Shown piece after piece: positions 1 to 9,111 of a stretch of 64,000 nt of DNA. How positions within the stretch are numbered: position 1 is the first letter of the stretch; each line of letters starts with the position of its first letter. The DNA is from Acidaminococcus massiliensis. GTDB lineage: Bacteria > Bacillota > Negativicutes > Acidaminococcales > Acidaminococcaceae. A program made the translations under genes and the position numbers. The DNA lies in NCBI RefSeq assembly GCF_900095825.1, contig NZ_LT608315.1, positions 2,471,567-2,535,566 of the forward strand. Direction: 5' to 3'. Under the pieces are notes generated by a model. It made no database searches and had not been told where the DNA came from. It saw nothing but the letters and a program-made list of their open reading frames with translations.

Positions 1-1640
<1,640 letters not shown>

Positions 1641-1663
1641 GGTTTCACTCCTTGTAACGTCTT

Positions 1664-1693
1664 ATTGTACCATATGGATGAATTTGCCTGCAA
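1664..1693 (-). promoter_or_regulatory. Predicted sigma-A promoter of the decarboxylase-tmk operon
   Basis: On the minus strand TTGCAG is followed after 18 nt by TACAAT, about 24 nt before the ATG. A good RBS (AAGGAG) lies between. Confidence 0.6.
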
Positions 1694-1731
1694 ATTTTAC
1701 CAAAATTTAACAGGTCCTTTGCACAATTCCC

Positions 1732-1760
1732 TTGTAAATTTTTCAGGATAAGGGCATAAT
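1732..1760 (+). promoter_or_regulatory. Predicted sigma-A promoter of the NagD-like gene
   Basis: TTGTAA and CATAAT are separated by 17 nt, about 40 nt before the start codon. It is divergent from the decarboxylase promoter in the same 160-bp gap. Confidence 0.65.
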
Positions 1761-1800
1761 GTAACACAGAGATTGATTTTTTGGCAACAAGGAGGATCTT

Positions 1801-2589
1801 ATGCGGGATTTGAATATCATCCGAGAGAAAAAAGGCTTCATCAGCGATATGGATGGAGTCATCTACCATGGCAGCACTCTGCTGCCGGGCGTCAAGGAAT
1901 TCGTGGCCTGGCTCCAGAAAGAAAAGAAACAGTTTCTGTTCCTGACCAACTCCAGTGAACGTTCTCCCCTGGAACTGCGGAAGAAGCTCCAGGCTATGGG
2001 GCTGGATATCGAGGAAAACCATTTTTACACCAGCGCCCTGGCTACGGCCCATTTCCTGAAGACCCAGGCACCGGGCTGTTCGGCCTACATCATCGGGGCC
2101 CATGGGCTGATGAATGCCCTCTATGATGCCGGCATCACCTATAATGATGTGAACCCGGAATATGTGGTGGTAGGCGAAACCACCGGCTACAATTATGAGA
2201 TGATCATCAAGGCCACCGAACTGATCCATAAAGGAGCCAAGCTCATCGGCACCAACAGTGACATGACCGGCCCCAGCGACCGGGGGATCATCCCCGCCTG
2301 CCGGGCGCTCATCGCTCCCATCGAACTGGCCACTGGGAAAAAAGCCTATTTCATCGGCAAACCCAACCCCCTCATGATGCGGACCGGCCTGAAACGGCTG
2401 GGGGTCCATTCGGAAGATGCGGTCATGATCGGAGACCGGATGGATACGGACGTAATCGGAGGTGTGGAATCCGGCATGGAAACCGTCCTGGTCCTCACCG
2501 GCGTCTCCACCCGGGAAAACATCAAACGGTTCTCCTACCAGCCCCATTACATCCTCAACGGCATTGGGGATCTGGTACCTGCTAAATAG
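1801..2589 (+). CDS. HAD-superfamily subfamily IIA phosphatase (NagD/AraL-like)
   Basis: A 262-residue cytoplasmic HAD phosphatase of subclass IIA. Motif I is SDMDGV with nucleophile D16 and acid/base D18, motif II is LTNSS (48-52), the motif III lysine lies in FIGKPNP (K187), and the motif IV Mg ligands are in GDRMDTD (211-217). The long C2 cap between motifs II and III is the IIA hallmark. Family members hydrolyse sugar phosphates, nucleotide monophosphates or phosphoglycolate, and the sequence does not fix the substrate. The start is set by AAGGAGGA 8 nt upstream. It is a monocistronic unit with its own promoter and terminator. Confidence 0.9.
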   Translation: MRDLNIIREKKGFISDMDGVIYHGSTLLPGVKEFVAWLQKEKKQFLFLTNSSERSPLELRKKLQAMGLDIEENHFYTSALATAHFLKTQAPGCSAYIIGAHGLMNALYDAGITYNDVNPEYVVVGETTGYNYEMIIKATELIHKGAKLIGTNSDMTGPSDRGIIPACRALIAPIELATGKKAYFIGKPNPLMMRTGLKRLGVHSEDAVMIGDRMDTDVIGGVESGMETVLVLTGVSTRENIKRFSYQPHYILNGIGDLVPAK

Positions 2590-2596
2590 CTAGAAA

Positions 2597-2624
2597 GGCT
2601 GTTGCATGACGCAACAGCCCTTTT
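2597..2624 (+). terminator. Intrinsic terminator after the NagD-like gene
   Basis: A perfect 9-bp stem GGCTGTTGC/GCAACAGCC with a 5-nt loop is followed by CTTTTC. Confidence 0.8.
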
Positions 2625-2636
2625 CGATTCACGCAC

Positions 2637-2661
2637 AAAAAAAACCTGCCCACAGGCAGGT
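2637..2661 (-). terminator. Intrinsic terminator of tRNA-Ser
   Basis: On the minus strand CCTGCC-tgtg-GGCAGG is followed by a run of eight T, 13 nt past the tRNA 3' end. Confidence 0.85.
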
Positions 2662-2673
2662 CCTGATTTTGAA

Positions 2674-2764
2674 TGGCGGAGTGGGAGAGATTCGAACTCT
2701 CGCGGGGTTTAACCCCCCTAACGATTTAGCAAACCGTCCTCTTCAGCCACTTGAGTACCACTCC
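2674..2764 (-). tRNA. tRNA-Ser (anticodon GCT)
   Basis: The cloverleaf has acceptor stem GGAGTGG/CCACTCC, anticodon loop TTGCTAA (anticodon GCT), a long variable arm typical of serine tRNAs, the T-loop TTCGAAT and an encoded CCA. It is a single-gene unit with its own promoter and terminator. Confidence 0.97.
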
Positions 2765-2786
2765 GTTTAAATCGGCTGACTCGTTT

Positions 2787-2815
2787 ATAATACAGCATTT
2801 TATGACTTCTGTCAA
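2787..2815 (-). promoter_or_regulatory. Strong sigma-A promoter of tRNA-Ser
   Basis: A consensus TTGACA and TATTAT are separated by 17 nt on the minus strand, about 22 nt before the tRNA. Confidence 0.85.
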
Positions 2816-2827
2816 CACTTTTTTTGA

Positions 2828-2853
2828 GGGGCTGTTACCTATGCAACAGCCCC
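2828..2853 (-). terminator. Hairpin after the solute-binding protein gene
   Basis: A near-perfect hairpin (GGGGCTGTT arms) lies just past the stop of the binding-protein gene. No T-run follows on the minus strand, so it may be a weak terminator or an mRNA-stabilising 3' hairpin. Confidence 0.4.
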
Positions 2854-2860
2854 CCTTCTT

Positions 2861-3628
2861 TTACTTAAACCACTTATCATAGATCTTCTGGTATTCCCCG
2901 CTTTTTTTCAGGTCATTCAGGGCCTTGTTCAGCTTGTCGCACAGGTCCTTGTTCTTCTTGGCGGTGGCAATGCCGTACATATCCCCCTTCTTGGGTTCCC
3001 CTACGGCCTTGGCATAAGCGCTGCCCCCCTGCTTCAGGAAATACTGGAGCACCGGCAGGTCACTGATCACGGCATCGGCTCCTCCGTTCTTCAATTCCAG
3101 GCAGGCTGTATCCGAAGTATCGAAGGTCTTGACTTTGGCTCCCTCGATCTTGCTGGCAGCTTCAGCTCCTGTGGTCCCCAGCTGGACGGCAATGGTCTTG
3201 CCCTTCAGGTCATCCAGGCTCTTGATGGTGGTGTTGTCCTTCCCCACAATGGCCATCAATCCAGATTCATAATAGGGGTCGGTGAAATTCACTTTCTGTT
3301 TCCGGGCGTCGGTGATGCTCATGCCGGCAATGGCTGCATCGATATTCCCCGCATCCAGAGCAGGGATCAAGGCATCGAACCCCATTCCTTTCACCGTCAC
3401 CTTGTCATATCCGGCCTTCTTCCCAAGGGCCTTGATCAGATCCAGGTCGAAGCCAGTCAGTTCCCCGCTCTTTTTATCGGGGAATTCAAAAGGAGCAAAG
3501 GAAGGTTCCGTCCCTACGATCAATTCCTTCTTTTCGGCAGGCTTGCTTCCTGCGTTCTGGCTGCTGCCGCATCCCAAGGTCCCCATCAGTGCCGCGAAAA
3601 GGCAAATCGCTGCTAGAATCTTTTTCAT
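2861..3628 (-). CDS. Amino-acid ABC transporter substrate-binding lipoprotein (SBP family 3)
   Basis: A 255-residue extracellular solute-binding protein of the polar amino-acid family. The N-terminus has a lysine pair, a hydrophobic stretch and a lipobox-like TLGC, so it should be lipid-anchored by Lgt, which is encoded in this window. The PSFAPFEF and TGFDLDLI segments and the DAAIAGMSIT block are typical of SBP_bac_3. The start is set by GGAGG 7 nt upstream; an in-frame ATG further upstream lacks an RBS. No permease or ATPase gene adjoins, so the rest of the transporter is elsewhere. The ligand is not determined. Confidence 0.9.
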   Translation of the reverse strand: MKKILAAICLFAALMGTLGCGSSQNAGSKPAEKKELIVGTEPSFAPFEFPDKKSGELTGFDLDLIKALGKKAGYDKVTVKGMGFDALIPALDAGNIDAAIAGMSITDARKQKVNFTDPYYESGLMAIVGKDNTTIKSLDDLKGKTIAVQLGTTGAEAASKIEGAKVKTFDTSDTACLELKNGGADAVISDLPVLQYFLKQGGSAYAKAVGEPKKGDMYGIATAKKNKDLCDKLNKALNDLKKSGEYQKIYDKWFK

Positions 3629-3683
3629 AATAATTCCTCCCTCATTCAGCCCTATCCGTATTGTATGGCTTTGATTGGGATTT

Positions 3684-3712
3684 ATTATACGACTCATTGT
3701 ATTATTATGCAA
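3684..3712 (-). promoter_or_regulatory. Promoter of the solute-binding protein gene
   Basis: TTGCAT and TATAAT are separated by 17 nt on the minus strand. It lies downstream of the terminator of the upstream small RNA, so the gene is transcribed separately from that RNA. Confidence 0.75.
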
Positions 3713-3732
3713 TATATTTTAAATAAAAATAC

Positions 3733-3944
3733 AAAAAAACAACTCAGCTGACCTGGTTTTCGCCCCCACACCCGCCTGCTGGAAGGTTCGCTCCTAAGCC
3801 TCATGCTCCCCACTACTGCTTCTCTCGCTTTTCGCGGCAGGACTTACTTCTAAGCTGCACCGTGCTCACAATGGCTTTTCATTGCTTACGTGGATCGTTT
3901 TGCCTGCAACTGGCATCGACTTGCAACCACAGACCTGAGTTGTT
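3733..3944 (-). ncRNA. Candidate independently transcribed structured RNA of about 210 nt
   Basis: No ORF fits this stretch. On the minus strand a good promoter precedes it. The 5' end ACAACTCAG pairs perfectly with CTGAGTTGT at the 3' end, directly followed by seven T. Inside are further hairpins: GCAG-CTUA paired with UAAG-CTGC, a small CGC-GCG hairpin, and two similar blocks each reading GAGCA followed by GCTTAG and AG. The design of closing stem, multibranched interior and terminator is that of a stand-alone regulatory or housekeeping RNA. It lacks the SRP-RNA apical motif and the tmRNA and RNase P signatures. The family is not recognised. Confidence 0.6.
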
Positions 3945-3950
3945 TGTTCC

Positions 3951-3979
3951 ATTATAAAAGCCCAGCAAAACTTTAGCAA
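3951..3979 (-). promoter_or_regulatory. Promoter of the 210-nt structured RNA
   Basis: TTGCTA and TATAAT are separated by exactly 17 nt, with the closing stem of the RNA starting about 8 nt downstream. Confidence 0.7.
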
Positions 3980-3986
3980 CGGGAAA

Positions 3987-4015
3987 TTCACAAAGTCAGA
4001 AAATTATAGTATACT
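3987..4015 (+). promoter_or_regulatory. Promoter of the HD-GYP gene
   Basis: TTCACA and TATACT are separated by 17 nt, 43 nt before the ATG and divergent from the small RNA promoter. Confidence 0.6.
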
Positions 4016-4057
4016 GGATAAAGCAAATCTTACCTTAGAAGCAAAGGTCGATGTCCT

Positions 4058-4657
4058 ATGATCACCATTCCCCAATTCCTGGATTTCCCCACGGATACAG
4101 ATACCAAGGAAATCGTCCAGGGGTTCCTGAAACTGTTGGAGCTGAAGAGCCATGGCTTGTTCCTCCACAGCCAGCAGGTAGCCAATTACGCAGCGGCCAC
4201 AGCCATCAAAATGGGGCTCCCCCTGAACGAAGTGGGCTGCATCAAGACAGCAGCCCTCCTCCATGACATAGGGCAGCTTTCCATCCCCAATACCATCCTG
4301 GCCAAATATCCCTATTTCAATGTCCGGGAACGGGCCGCTTACCGGCGGCATTGCCAGGCTGGGGCCAGCATGCTGGAAAACATCCCTGCTTTTGCCCATA
4401 TCATGAAAATCATCCTCCACCATCATGAGAACTGGGATGGCAGCGGCTATCCCAAACGGCTGAAAGGCGTGAACATCCCCATCGGCAGCCGGATCATTGC
4501 CGTCTGCAATTACTATGACCGGAAATGCAACCCCTGTACCCGCCAGTGGCAGATCGCCGGCTGCAAGAGCCCCCAAGTGATCCGGGACCTGGCCGGGATC
4601 CAGTTCGATCCCGATGTGGTCCAGGCTTTCTTTGCTTCCATTTCCAATCCTGCTTGA
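4058..4657 (+). CDS. Stand-alone HD-GYP/HDIG domain phosphohydrolase
   Basis: A 199-residue protein made of one HD-GYP-like domain. The metal-binding HD is in LLHDIGQL (69-70), RRH is at 97-99, and the HHHENWDGSGYP block at 121-132 carries the GYP triad. It is followed by IPIGSRIIAVC, where the family normally continues with D; here it is N151. Full HD-GYP proteins degrade cyclic di-GMP. The Asp-to-Asn change and the lack of a sensor domain mean activity cannot be assumed. It is preceded by AAAGGT and followed after 56 nt by the TSCPD gene, likely one transcript. Confidence 0.8.
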   Translation: MITIPQFLDFPTDTDTKEIVQGFLKLLELKSHGLFLHSQQVANYAAATAIKMGLPLNEVGCIKTAALLHDIGQLSIPNTILAKYPYFNVRERAAYRRHCQAGASMLENIPAFAHIMKIILHHHENWDGSGYPKRLKGVNIPIGSRIIAVCNYYDRKCNPCTRQWQIAGCKSPQVIRDLAGIQFDPDVVQAFFASISNPA

Positions 4658-4713
4658 GAAAGCACAACCGATTTCTCGGTTTGCCCATAAATCATTTTGA
4701 GGAGTATGTGCTT

Positions 4714-4968
4714 ATGAAGAACTATACTGTAAAGACCCAGGGAACCTGCGCCCGTCAGATCGAATTCGGCCTGGAGGACGGCAAGCTCCACCATATCCAT
4801 TTCCAGGGAGGCTGCCCGGGGAACCTTTCCGCCATCAGCAAACTGCTGGAAGGAGCCGATGCCCACCATGCTGTCGAACTGCTGAAAGGCAATACCTGCG
4901 GGGACAAAGCCACCTCCTGTGCCGATCAGCTGGCCAGAGGGGTGGAAGAAGCGCTGAAGGAAGAGTGA
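4714..4968 (+). CDS. TSCPD domain small protein (TIGR03905-like)
   Basis: An 84-residue cysteine-bearing protein. The GGCPGN segment and the GNTCGDKATSCADQL block are the signature of the TSCPD domain, also found at the C-terminus of some B12-dependent ribonucleotide reductases; the role of the free-standing form is unknown. GAGGAG lies 9 nt before the ATG. It follows the HD-GYP gene closely and is followed by a dispersed palindromic repeat. Confidence 0.8.
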   Translation: MKNYTVKTQGTCARQIEFGLEDGKLHHIHFQGGCPGNLSAISKLLEGADAHHAVELLKGNTCGDKATSCADQLARGVEEALKEE

Positions 4969-4974
4969 GAGAAA

Positions 4975-5154
4975 GAAGTCAGACCGGCCCTGACTGGCCT
5001 TGAGACGTCATAACGAGAAGTCAGAAACGGCCCCAAAGGGGCCTTGAAGCGTCAGACGTCAGCTTTTGTTCGGCTTAGATGCAGGTCCGTCCTGCTTATC
5101 GCCAACAAACTTATGTCTGACATCTGAAAGGCCCGCAAGGGCCGGTCTGACTTC
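4975..5154. repeat. Dispersed intergenic palindromic element, copy 1
   Basis: About 180 bp with perfect 17-bp terminal inverted repeats (GAAGTCAGACCGGCCCT at the left, its complement at 5138-5154). An inner inverted arm lies around CAGCTT and CGCCAACAAA. Related copies occur near 9.8, 31.4, 37.6 and 48.6 kb, with fragments at 11.6 and 39.3 kb, always between genes. It has no coding capacity. Confidence 0.85.
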
Positions 5155-5243
5155 TTGTCACGTGCTCCGCTCTTCCCTCTCTTTTTTTTACTCCGAATTT
5201 ATAGTAAAATAGTAATATTACATATTTTTGAGGGGGAAGTTGT

Positions 5244-5977
5244 ATGCCAATCGGAGTTTTGCTGAACGTAGCTGCGGTGGTGCTGGGAGGGATCCTGGGG
5301 AATTTCCTGGGGCCGCGGCTTTCGGAAGATTTTAAGGAAAAATTGACCACGGTGTTTGGTTCCTGCGCTCTTTTGATGGGAGTCATCTCCATTACTTTCA
5401 TGAAGAACCTGCCAGCGGTAGTATTCGCCGTAATCGCCGGCACCATCGTAGGCCTGGGGATCCACCTGGGGGACCGGATCGTCCAAGGATCCCGGAACCT
5501 GGAGAAACTGATCAGCCGAGTGCTCCCCGCTTCTTCTGGGGACAGCCTGATTCCCCGAGAGGAATATGAAAGTCGGCTGATCACCATCATCGTCCTGTTC
5601 TGTGCCAGCGGGACGGGCATCTATGGCAGCATGGTGTCCGGCATGGCTGGGGACCACAGCATCCTTATCGCCAAGTCCATCATGGACCTGCCCACTGCGG
5701 CGCTCTTTGCCTGCGAATTGGGGATCATCGTCAGTTTCATCGCTCTGCCCCAGCTGGTGATTTTCCTGTGCCTGTTCTTCCTGGCCAATGCCCTGCTGCC
5801 CTTCTGTACTCCGGACATGATCGGAGATTTCAAAGCCTGCGGAGGCACCTGCTCCTGGCCACTGGGTTCCGCATGCTCCAGCTGAAAGATTTCCCCATCG
5901 CCGACATGATCCCGGCCATGGCCTTGGTGATGCCGCTGTCAGCGGTGTGGGCCAATGTGGTGGTGCCGCTGATGTAA
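5244..5977 (+). pseudogene. DUF554 family membrane protein, frameshifted near the 3' end
   Basis: Residues 1-201 are a typical DUF554 protein: GGILGNFLGP at the N-terminus, then repeated hydrophobic segments. After FKACGG (about 5845) the frame runs into an unrelated 12-residue tail and a stop at 5885. The expected end of the family (LLLATGFRML to the final VVPLM) continues without stops in a shifted frame to the TAA at 5977. One missing base near 5842-5850 would explain this. Restored length is about 244 residues, normal for the family. It could be a real lesion or a sequencing error. RBS GAGGGGGA. Function unknown. Confidence 0.8.
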
Positions 5978-5983
5978 AAAAAA

Positions 5984-6016
5984 GGTGCTGCACGTTGCGT
6001 GCAACACCCTTTTTTC
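5984..6016. terminator. Bidirectional terminator between DUF554 and alr
   Basis: GGTGcTGCACG and CGTGCAaCACC are separated by 3 nt, flanked by A-runs on the left and T-runs on the right, between convergent genes. Confidence 0.8.
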
Positions 6017-7184
6017 ACATCCTCAGCATCAATTCCTTTTCCACTACTTTCCCATTTTCCAGGTACACCCGGGGCACCCGCTTGCTGATGTTGCAGGTGA
6101 TTTCATACGGGATGGTGCCGGCCAGGGCGGCCAAGTCGTCCAGGGACTGGCGGTTCCCGAACAGTTCCAGTTCACTGCCCACATCCACCTTGGGCTTGCC
6201 GGTCAGATCCACCATGCACATATCCATGCAGATCCGTCCCCGCTGAGGCGCCTTCCCTTCTTCCGTCACGAAACTGCACCGGTTGGACAGACAGCGCATG
6301 AACCCGTCTGCATAGCCGATGGGAGCCACTCCCATGCGGGTAGCCTTGTCACAGGTATAGATGCCCCCATAACTGATTTTCGTCCCTTCCGGGTAGATCT
6401 TGATGGTGCTGATGGTGGTCTTCACGGCCATCACCGGCTTCAGTCCCAGCATCCGGGCATGCTCCCCGTATCCGTAGAGCAGCAGCCCCGGCCGCACCAT
6501 GTCCAAATAGGTCTTGGGGAACAGGGCAGTGGCGCCGGTATTGGCACAGTGACGGAGCTTGAACTTCTTCCCGGTCCGTTTCTCCACCTCATCACAGACC
6601 CTCTTGAACAATTCGAACTGATGCCGGGTATAGGCCAGGGCCTCTTCTCCCGGCTCATCGGCCACCGCGAAATGAGTGAAGATCCCTTCCGGTTCCAATC
6701 CCGGCAGGCTGCAGGCATGGATGATGCCCGCCACCCCATGTTCGAAATAGTCTCCCTCGCAGATGTAGCCCAGCCGGGACATCCCCGTATCCACTTTCAC
6801 ATGGATTTTCAGGGTGCCGCCGTATTTCACAGCTTCTTCGCTGTATTCCAGGGCTTTGGCTTCACAGGTCACCGCCTGGGTGATGTTGAAGCAGATCAGC
6901 CGGTCCACCTGTTCCCGAGGGGTATGGCCCAGGATCAGGATGGGCATGGTGATGCCGTTGAACCGGAGTTCCATGGCCTCATCGATGCTGCTCACCGCCA
7001 GATAGTTGGCGCCTAGGGCCTGCAGCTTCTTGCCCACCTGGACGGCTCCGTGCCCATAGGCATCTGCCTTCACCACCCCAAGGAATTTCACTTGAGGCCC
7101 GATATGTTCCCGGATCTTATGATAATTGAATGCCAGGGCGTCCAGATCGATTTCCGCCCAGGTGCGACGCAGTGTAGATTTCAT
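6015..7184 (-). CDS. alr: Alanine racemase
   Basis: PLP enzyme interconverting L- and D-alanine for peptidoglycan. The cofactor lysine is in VVKADAYGHG (K39 counted from the chosen start). The second catalytic tyrosine is in KISYGGIYT (Y272), followed by MGVAPIGYADG. Length 389 residues, normal. Two ATGs are three codons apart: the first sits 1 nt after AAGGAG and the second 10 nt after, so the second was chosen. Apparently monocistronic, ending at the shared terminator with DUF554. Confidence 0.96.
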   Translation of the reverse strand: MKSTLRRTWAEIDLDALAFNYHKIREHIGPQVKFLGVVKADAYGHGAVQVGKKLQALGANYLAVSSIDEAMELRFNGITMPILILGHTPREQVDRLICFNITQAVTCEAKALEYSEEAVKYGGTLKIHVKVDTGMSRLGYICEGDYFEHGVAGIIHACSLPGLEPEGIFTHFAVADEPGEEALAYTRHQFELFKRVCDEVEKRTGKKFKLRHCANTGATALFPKTYLDMVRPGLLLYGYGEHARMLGLKPVMAVKTTISTIKIYPEGTKISYGGIYTCDKATRMGVAPIGYADGFMRCLSNRCSFVTEEGKAPQRGRICMDMCMVDLTGKPKVDVGSELELFGNRQSLDDLAALAGTIPYEITCNISKRVPRVYLENGKVVEKELMLRM

Positions 7185-7276
7185 ATTCCCCATGCTCCTT
7201 TGCCTGTTTTCTCCCGTCTCAGAACCTGACAGGCGCTTTTTTTATGATACCACATTTTCCGCCATCCATCACGGTT

Positions 7277-8290
7277 TTACCGGGAGAAAGCCTTTTCCAA
7301 GGCTCTCCACTGGTACCGGGGATTCACCCCCAGCACCCCATGGACCAATCTCCCCTGGGGATCTTCCTGGAGCTGTCCATTTTTGTCCACGGTGATCCGT
7401 TTGTCCTCCACGGCAAATTGGCTGGGATCCAGCTGGTACAATATCGGAAAGATGGCTGGCAGCACCGCAGCCGGTTCTTCGCCCGCCTTTTCATGAGCTG
7501 CCTGGTTGGCTCGGATCAATTCCAGGAATTCCGGCCACTTTCCGCTGCGGCCCAGGTTCTGGATTTCCTGTTCTCCGATATACTGGGTCCCGGTAAGCTC
7601 CCGGGGAAACAAGGTCAGATCCAGCCCGCTTTCCATCACCGCCTTCACGGCCTTGGGATCCTGGGCAAAATTGGTTTCTGCTGCCTGCCCGGGTTCCGTT
7701 TCCGTCAGGGAACCCCCCACCAGGTACACCCGGTCGATCCGGCTCTTCACCTCCGGATCCTGGAGCAGTCCTGCCAAGGTGGACAGAGGGCCTGTGACGA
7801 TGTAAGTGATGTGCCGACATTTTTTCAGCTGCTTCTGAGCCTCTTCCAAATCGCCTGGCTGGAGCGTTTTCCGGTCCCGTCCCTGGCTCTTTTCCTTCAG
7901 CACGCTGGCAAGGCCCAGCAGTCCGTCTTTCCCGTTGAAACCGGGTTCCTTGAATTTCAGCTTCCTGCCTTTCCAGGGACGATCGGCGCCCTGGTAGATG
8001 GGCAGATCCATCGCAAGAGCCCCGGTTACCAGCACCATATTGCTGCTCATCTGTTTTTCCGGTCCATTTCCATAGGTGGCAAAGGCCAGATCCGGCACCA
8101 GGCTGTTCTGTTTCAGCAGGAACAGCGCCAGGGCATCGTCACTGCCGGGATCGCCGTCATAAACCAGCGCGGGGATCCCCGTTTTCCCGGCTTCTTTTTC
8201 AGCTACAGCCAGCACGGTCCCCCAAGCCATCTGCCAGGCACAGCAAAAGCCCAGGACCAGAGCCAGCACTTTTTTCTTCACGTTTTCCAA
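7277..8290 (-). CDS. Exported nucleoside hydrolase-like protein (IunH/PF01156 family)
   Basis: A 337-residue protein. Residues 1-30 form a signal peptide (KKK, hydrophobic core, then small residues AVA). The mature part begins with the Ca-binding motif DGDPGSDDALA (45-55), close to the family DTDPGxDDAxA, and contains a TGPLSTLA segment and a VYLVGGSL segment typical of nucleoside hydrolases. The start is TTG, placed 8 nt after GGAGGG. The two ATGs nearby are out of frame and hit a stop. Export suggests salvage of ribonucleosides outside the membrane; ligand specificity is not deduced. Confidence 0.85.
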   Translation of the reverse strand: MENVKKKVLALVLGFCCAWQMAWGTVLAVAEKEAGKTGIPALVYDGDPGSDDALALFLLKQNSLVPDLAFATYGNGPEKQMSSNMVLVTGALAMDLPIYQGADRPWKGRKLKFKEPGFNGKDGLLGLASVLKEKSQGRDRKTLQPGDLEEAQKQLKKCRHITYIVTGPLSTLAGLLQDPEVKSRIDRVYLVGGSLTETEPGQAAETNFAQDPKAVKAVMESGLDLTLFPRELTGTQYIGEQEIQNLGRSGKWPEFLELIRANQAAHEKAGEEPAAVLPAIFPILYQLDPSQFAVEDKRITVDKNGQLQEDPQGRLVHGVLGVNPRYQWRALEKAFSR

Positions 8291-8449
8291 GACATCATCC
8301 CTCCCCGCCTGCAGCCCACTGCAAAAAGTTTCCTGGAATAGTATAGTACGGACGTCCTTCTCTGACAAGGCTTTCCCCCTGCCTTCCCAAGGAAGAATAT
8401 GGTATAATCGGAAGGAACACAAGAATCTCATCCCAAAGGAGAGGTATCC

Positions 8450-9058
8450 ATGGTAGAATCCAATCCCCTGCAGGGGCAGCCTGCAGAAAATGAACAGGAA
8501 GAAAAAAGTAATGCCCTGACGGCTGGGACCGAAACGGCTCCGGCTGTGGGAGCCCAGCCCCAGGAAGGAAGCACCCAGGAGCAGCCGGAAGACGCCGGTC
8601 TTTCCTCGGTGGCAGAAGCAGCCCGGGCAGCGGAAGCCCTGGCGGGAGGGACGGACCCAGAAAGCCAGGGAGAAGGCGGTCCGGAGCAGCCCCAGGAGGT
8701 GCAGGAAGTCCCCAAAGGCCGTGCTGACCGTTCCCTGATGTACTTTTTCTGGCCCTTGGTGGTCACGCTCCTCTATGTCCCTGTGGGCCTGATTTGGCTG
8801 GCCTACCGTTTCCTGGAGTACAAGACCCAGCTCCTTCTTTTGACCAACAAACGGCTGGTCCTGTTCAAGGGAATCATCAAAAAGAAGCAGTACATGATTC
8901 CCCTGGAGATGGCCGCCCAGATGACCATCGAACAAGGATTCCTGGGCCGGAAAGCCGGTTATGGGACCCTGGTCATCGGCCAGGGAAAAGAAGCCATCCG
9001 GTACAATTACGTACGGGATCCGGAAAAATTCCGCCTGCTCTGCCGGACGGAAGCGTGA
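8450..9058 (+). CDS. Membrane-anchored bacterial PH-domain protein with disordered N-terminus
   Basis: A 202-residue protein. Residues 1-92 are low-complexity, rich in Gln, Glu, Ala, Pro and Gly, and probably disordered. A transmembrane segment spans about 97-120. The remainder (TNKRLVLFKGI, then a hydrophobic-charged beta pattern ending YNYVRDPEKFRLLC) matches the YdbT/bPH fold. TATAAT at 8403 and AAAGGAG precede the ATG. Role unknown. Divergent from the nucleoside hydrolase. Confidence 0.7.
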   Translation: MVESNPLQGQPAENEQEEKSNALTAGTETAPAVGAQPQEGSTQEQPEDAGLSSVAEAARAAEALAGGTDPESQGEGGPEQPQEVQEVPKGRADRSLMYFFWPLVVTLLYVPVGLIWLAYRFLEYKTQLLLLTNKRLVLFKGIIKKKQYMIPLEMAAQMTIEQGFLGRKAGYGTLVIGQGKEAIRYNYVRDPEKFRLLCRTEA

Positions 9059-9060
9059 AA

Positions 9061-9111
9061 AATGGGGCTGTGAAGAAATGAGGATTCATTTCTTCACAGC
9101 CCCATTTTTTC
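9061..9111. terminator. Long bidirectional terminator
   Basis: About 20-bp arms (AATGGGGCTGTGAAG and complement) with a short loop and T-run, between convergent PH-domain and nitroreductase genes. Confidence 0.85.

Noticed and set aside
1645-2547. A 300-codon minus-strand frame opposite the NagD-like gene
   Set aside because: The plus strand carries all HAD motifs, a promoter, an RBS and a terminator; the minus frame has none.
3733-3944. SRP RNA for the 210-nt RNA (an ACCAGGTCAG stretch is present)
   Set aside because: The adjacent GGAAGGAAGCAGC apical part required for SRP RNA is missing.
8293-8935. N-terminal extension of the nucleoside hydrolase reading frame
   Set aside because: It runs antisense through the PH-domain gene; the signal peptide and RBS fix the TTG start at 8290.
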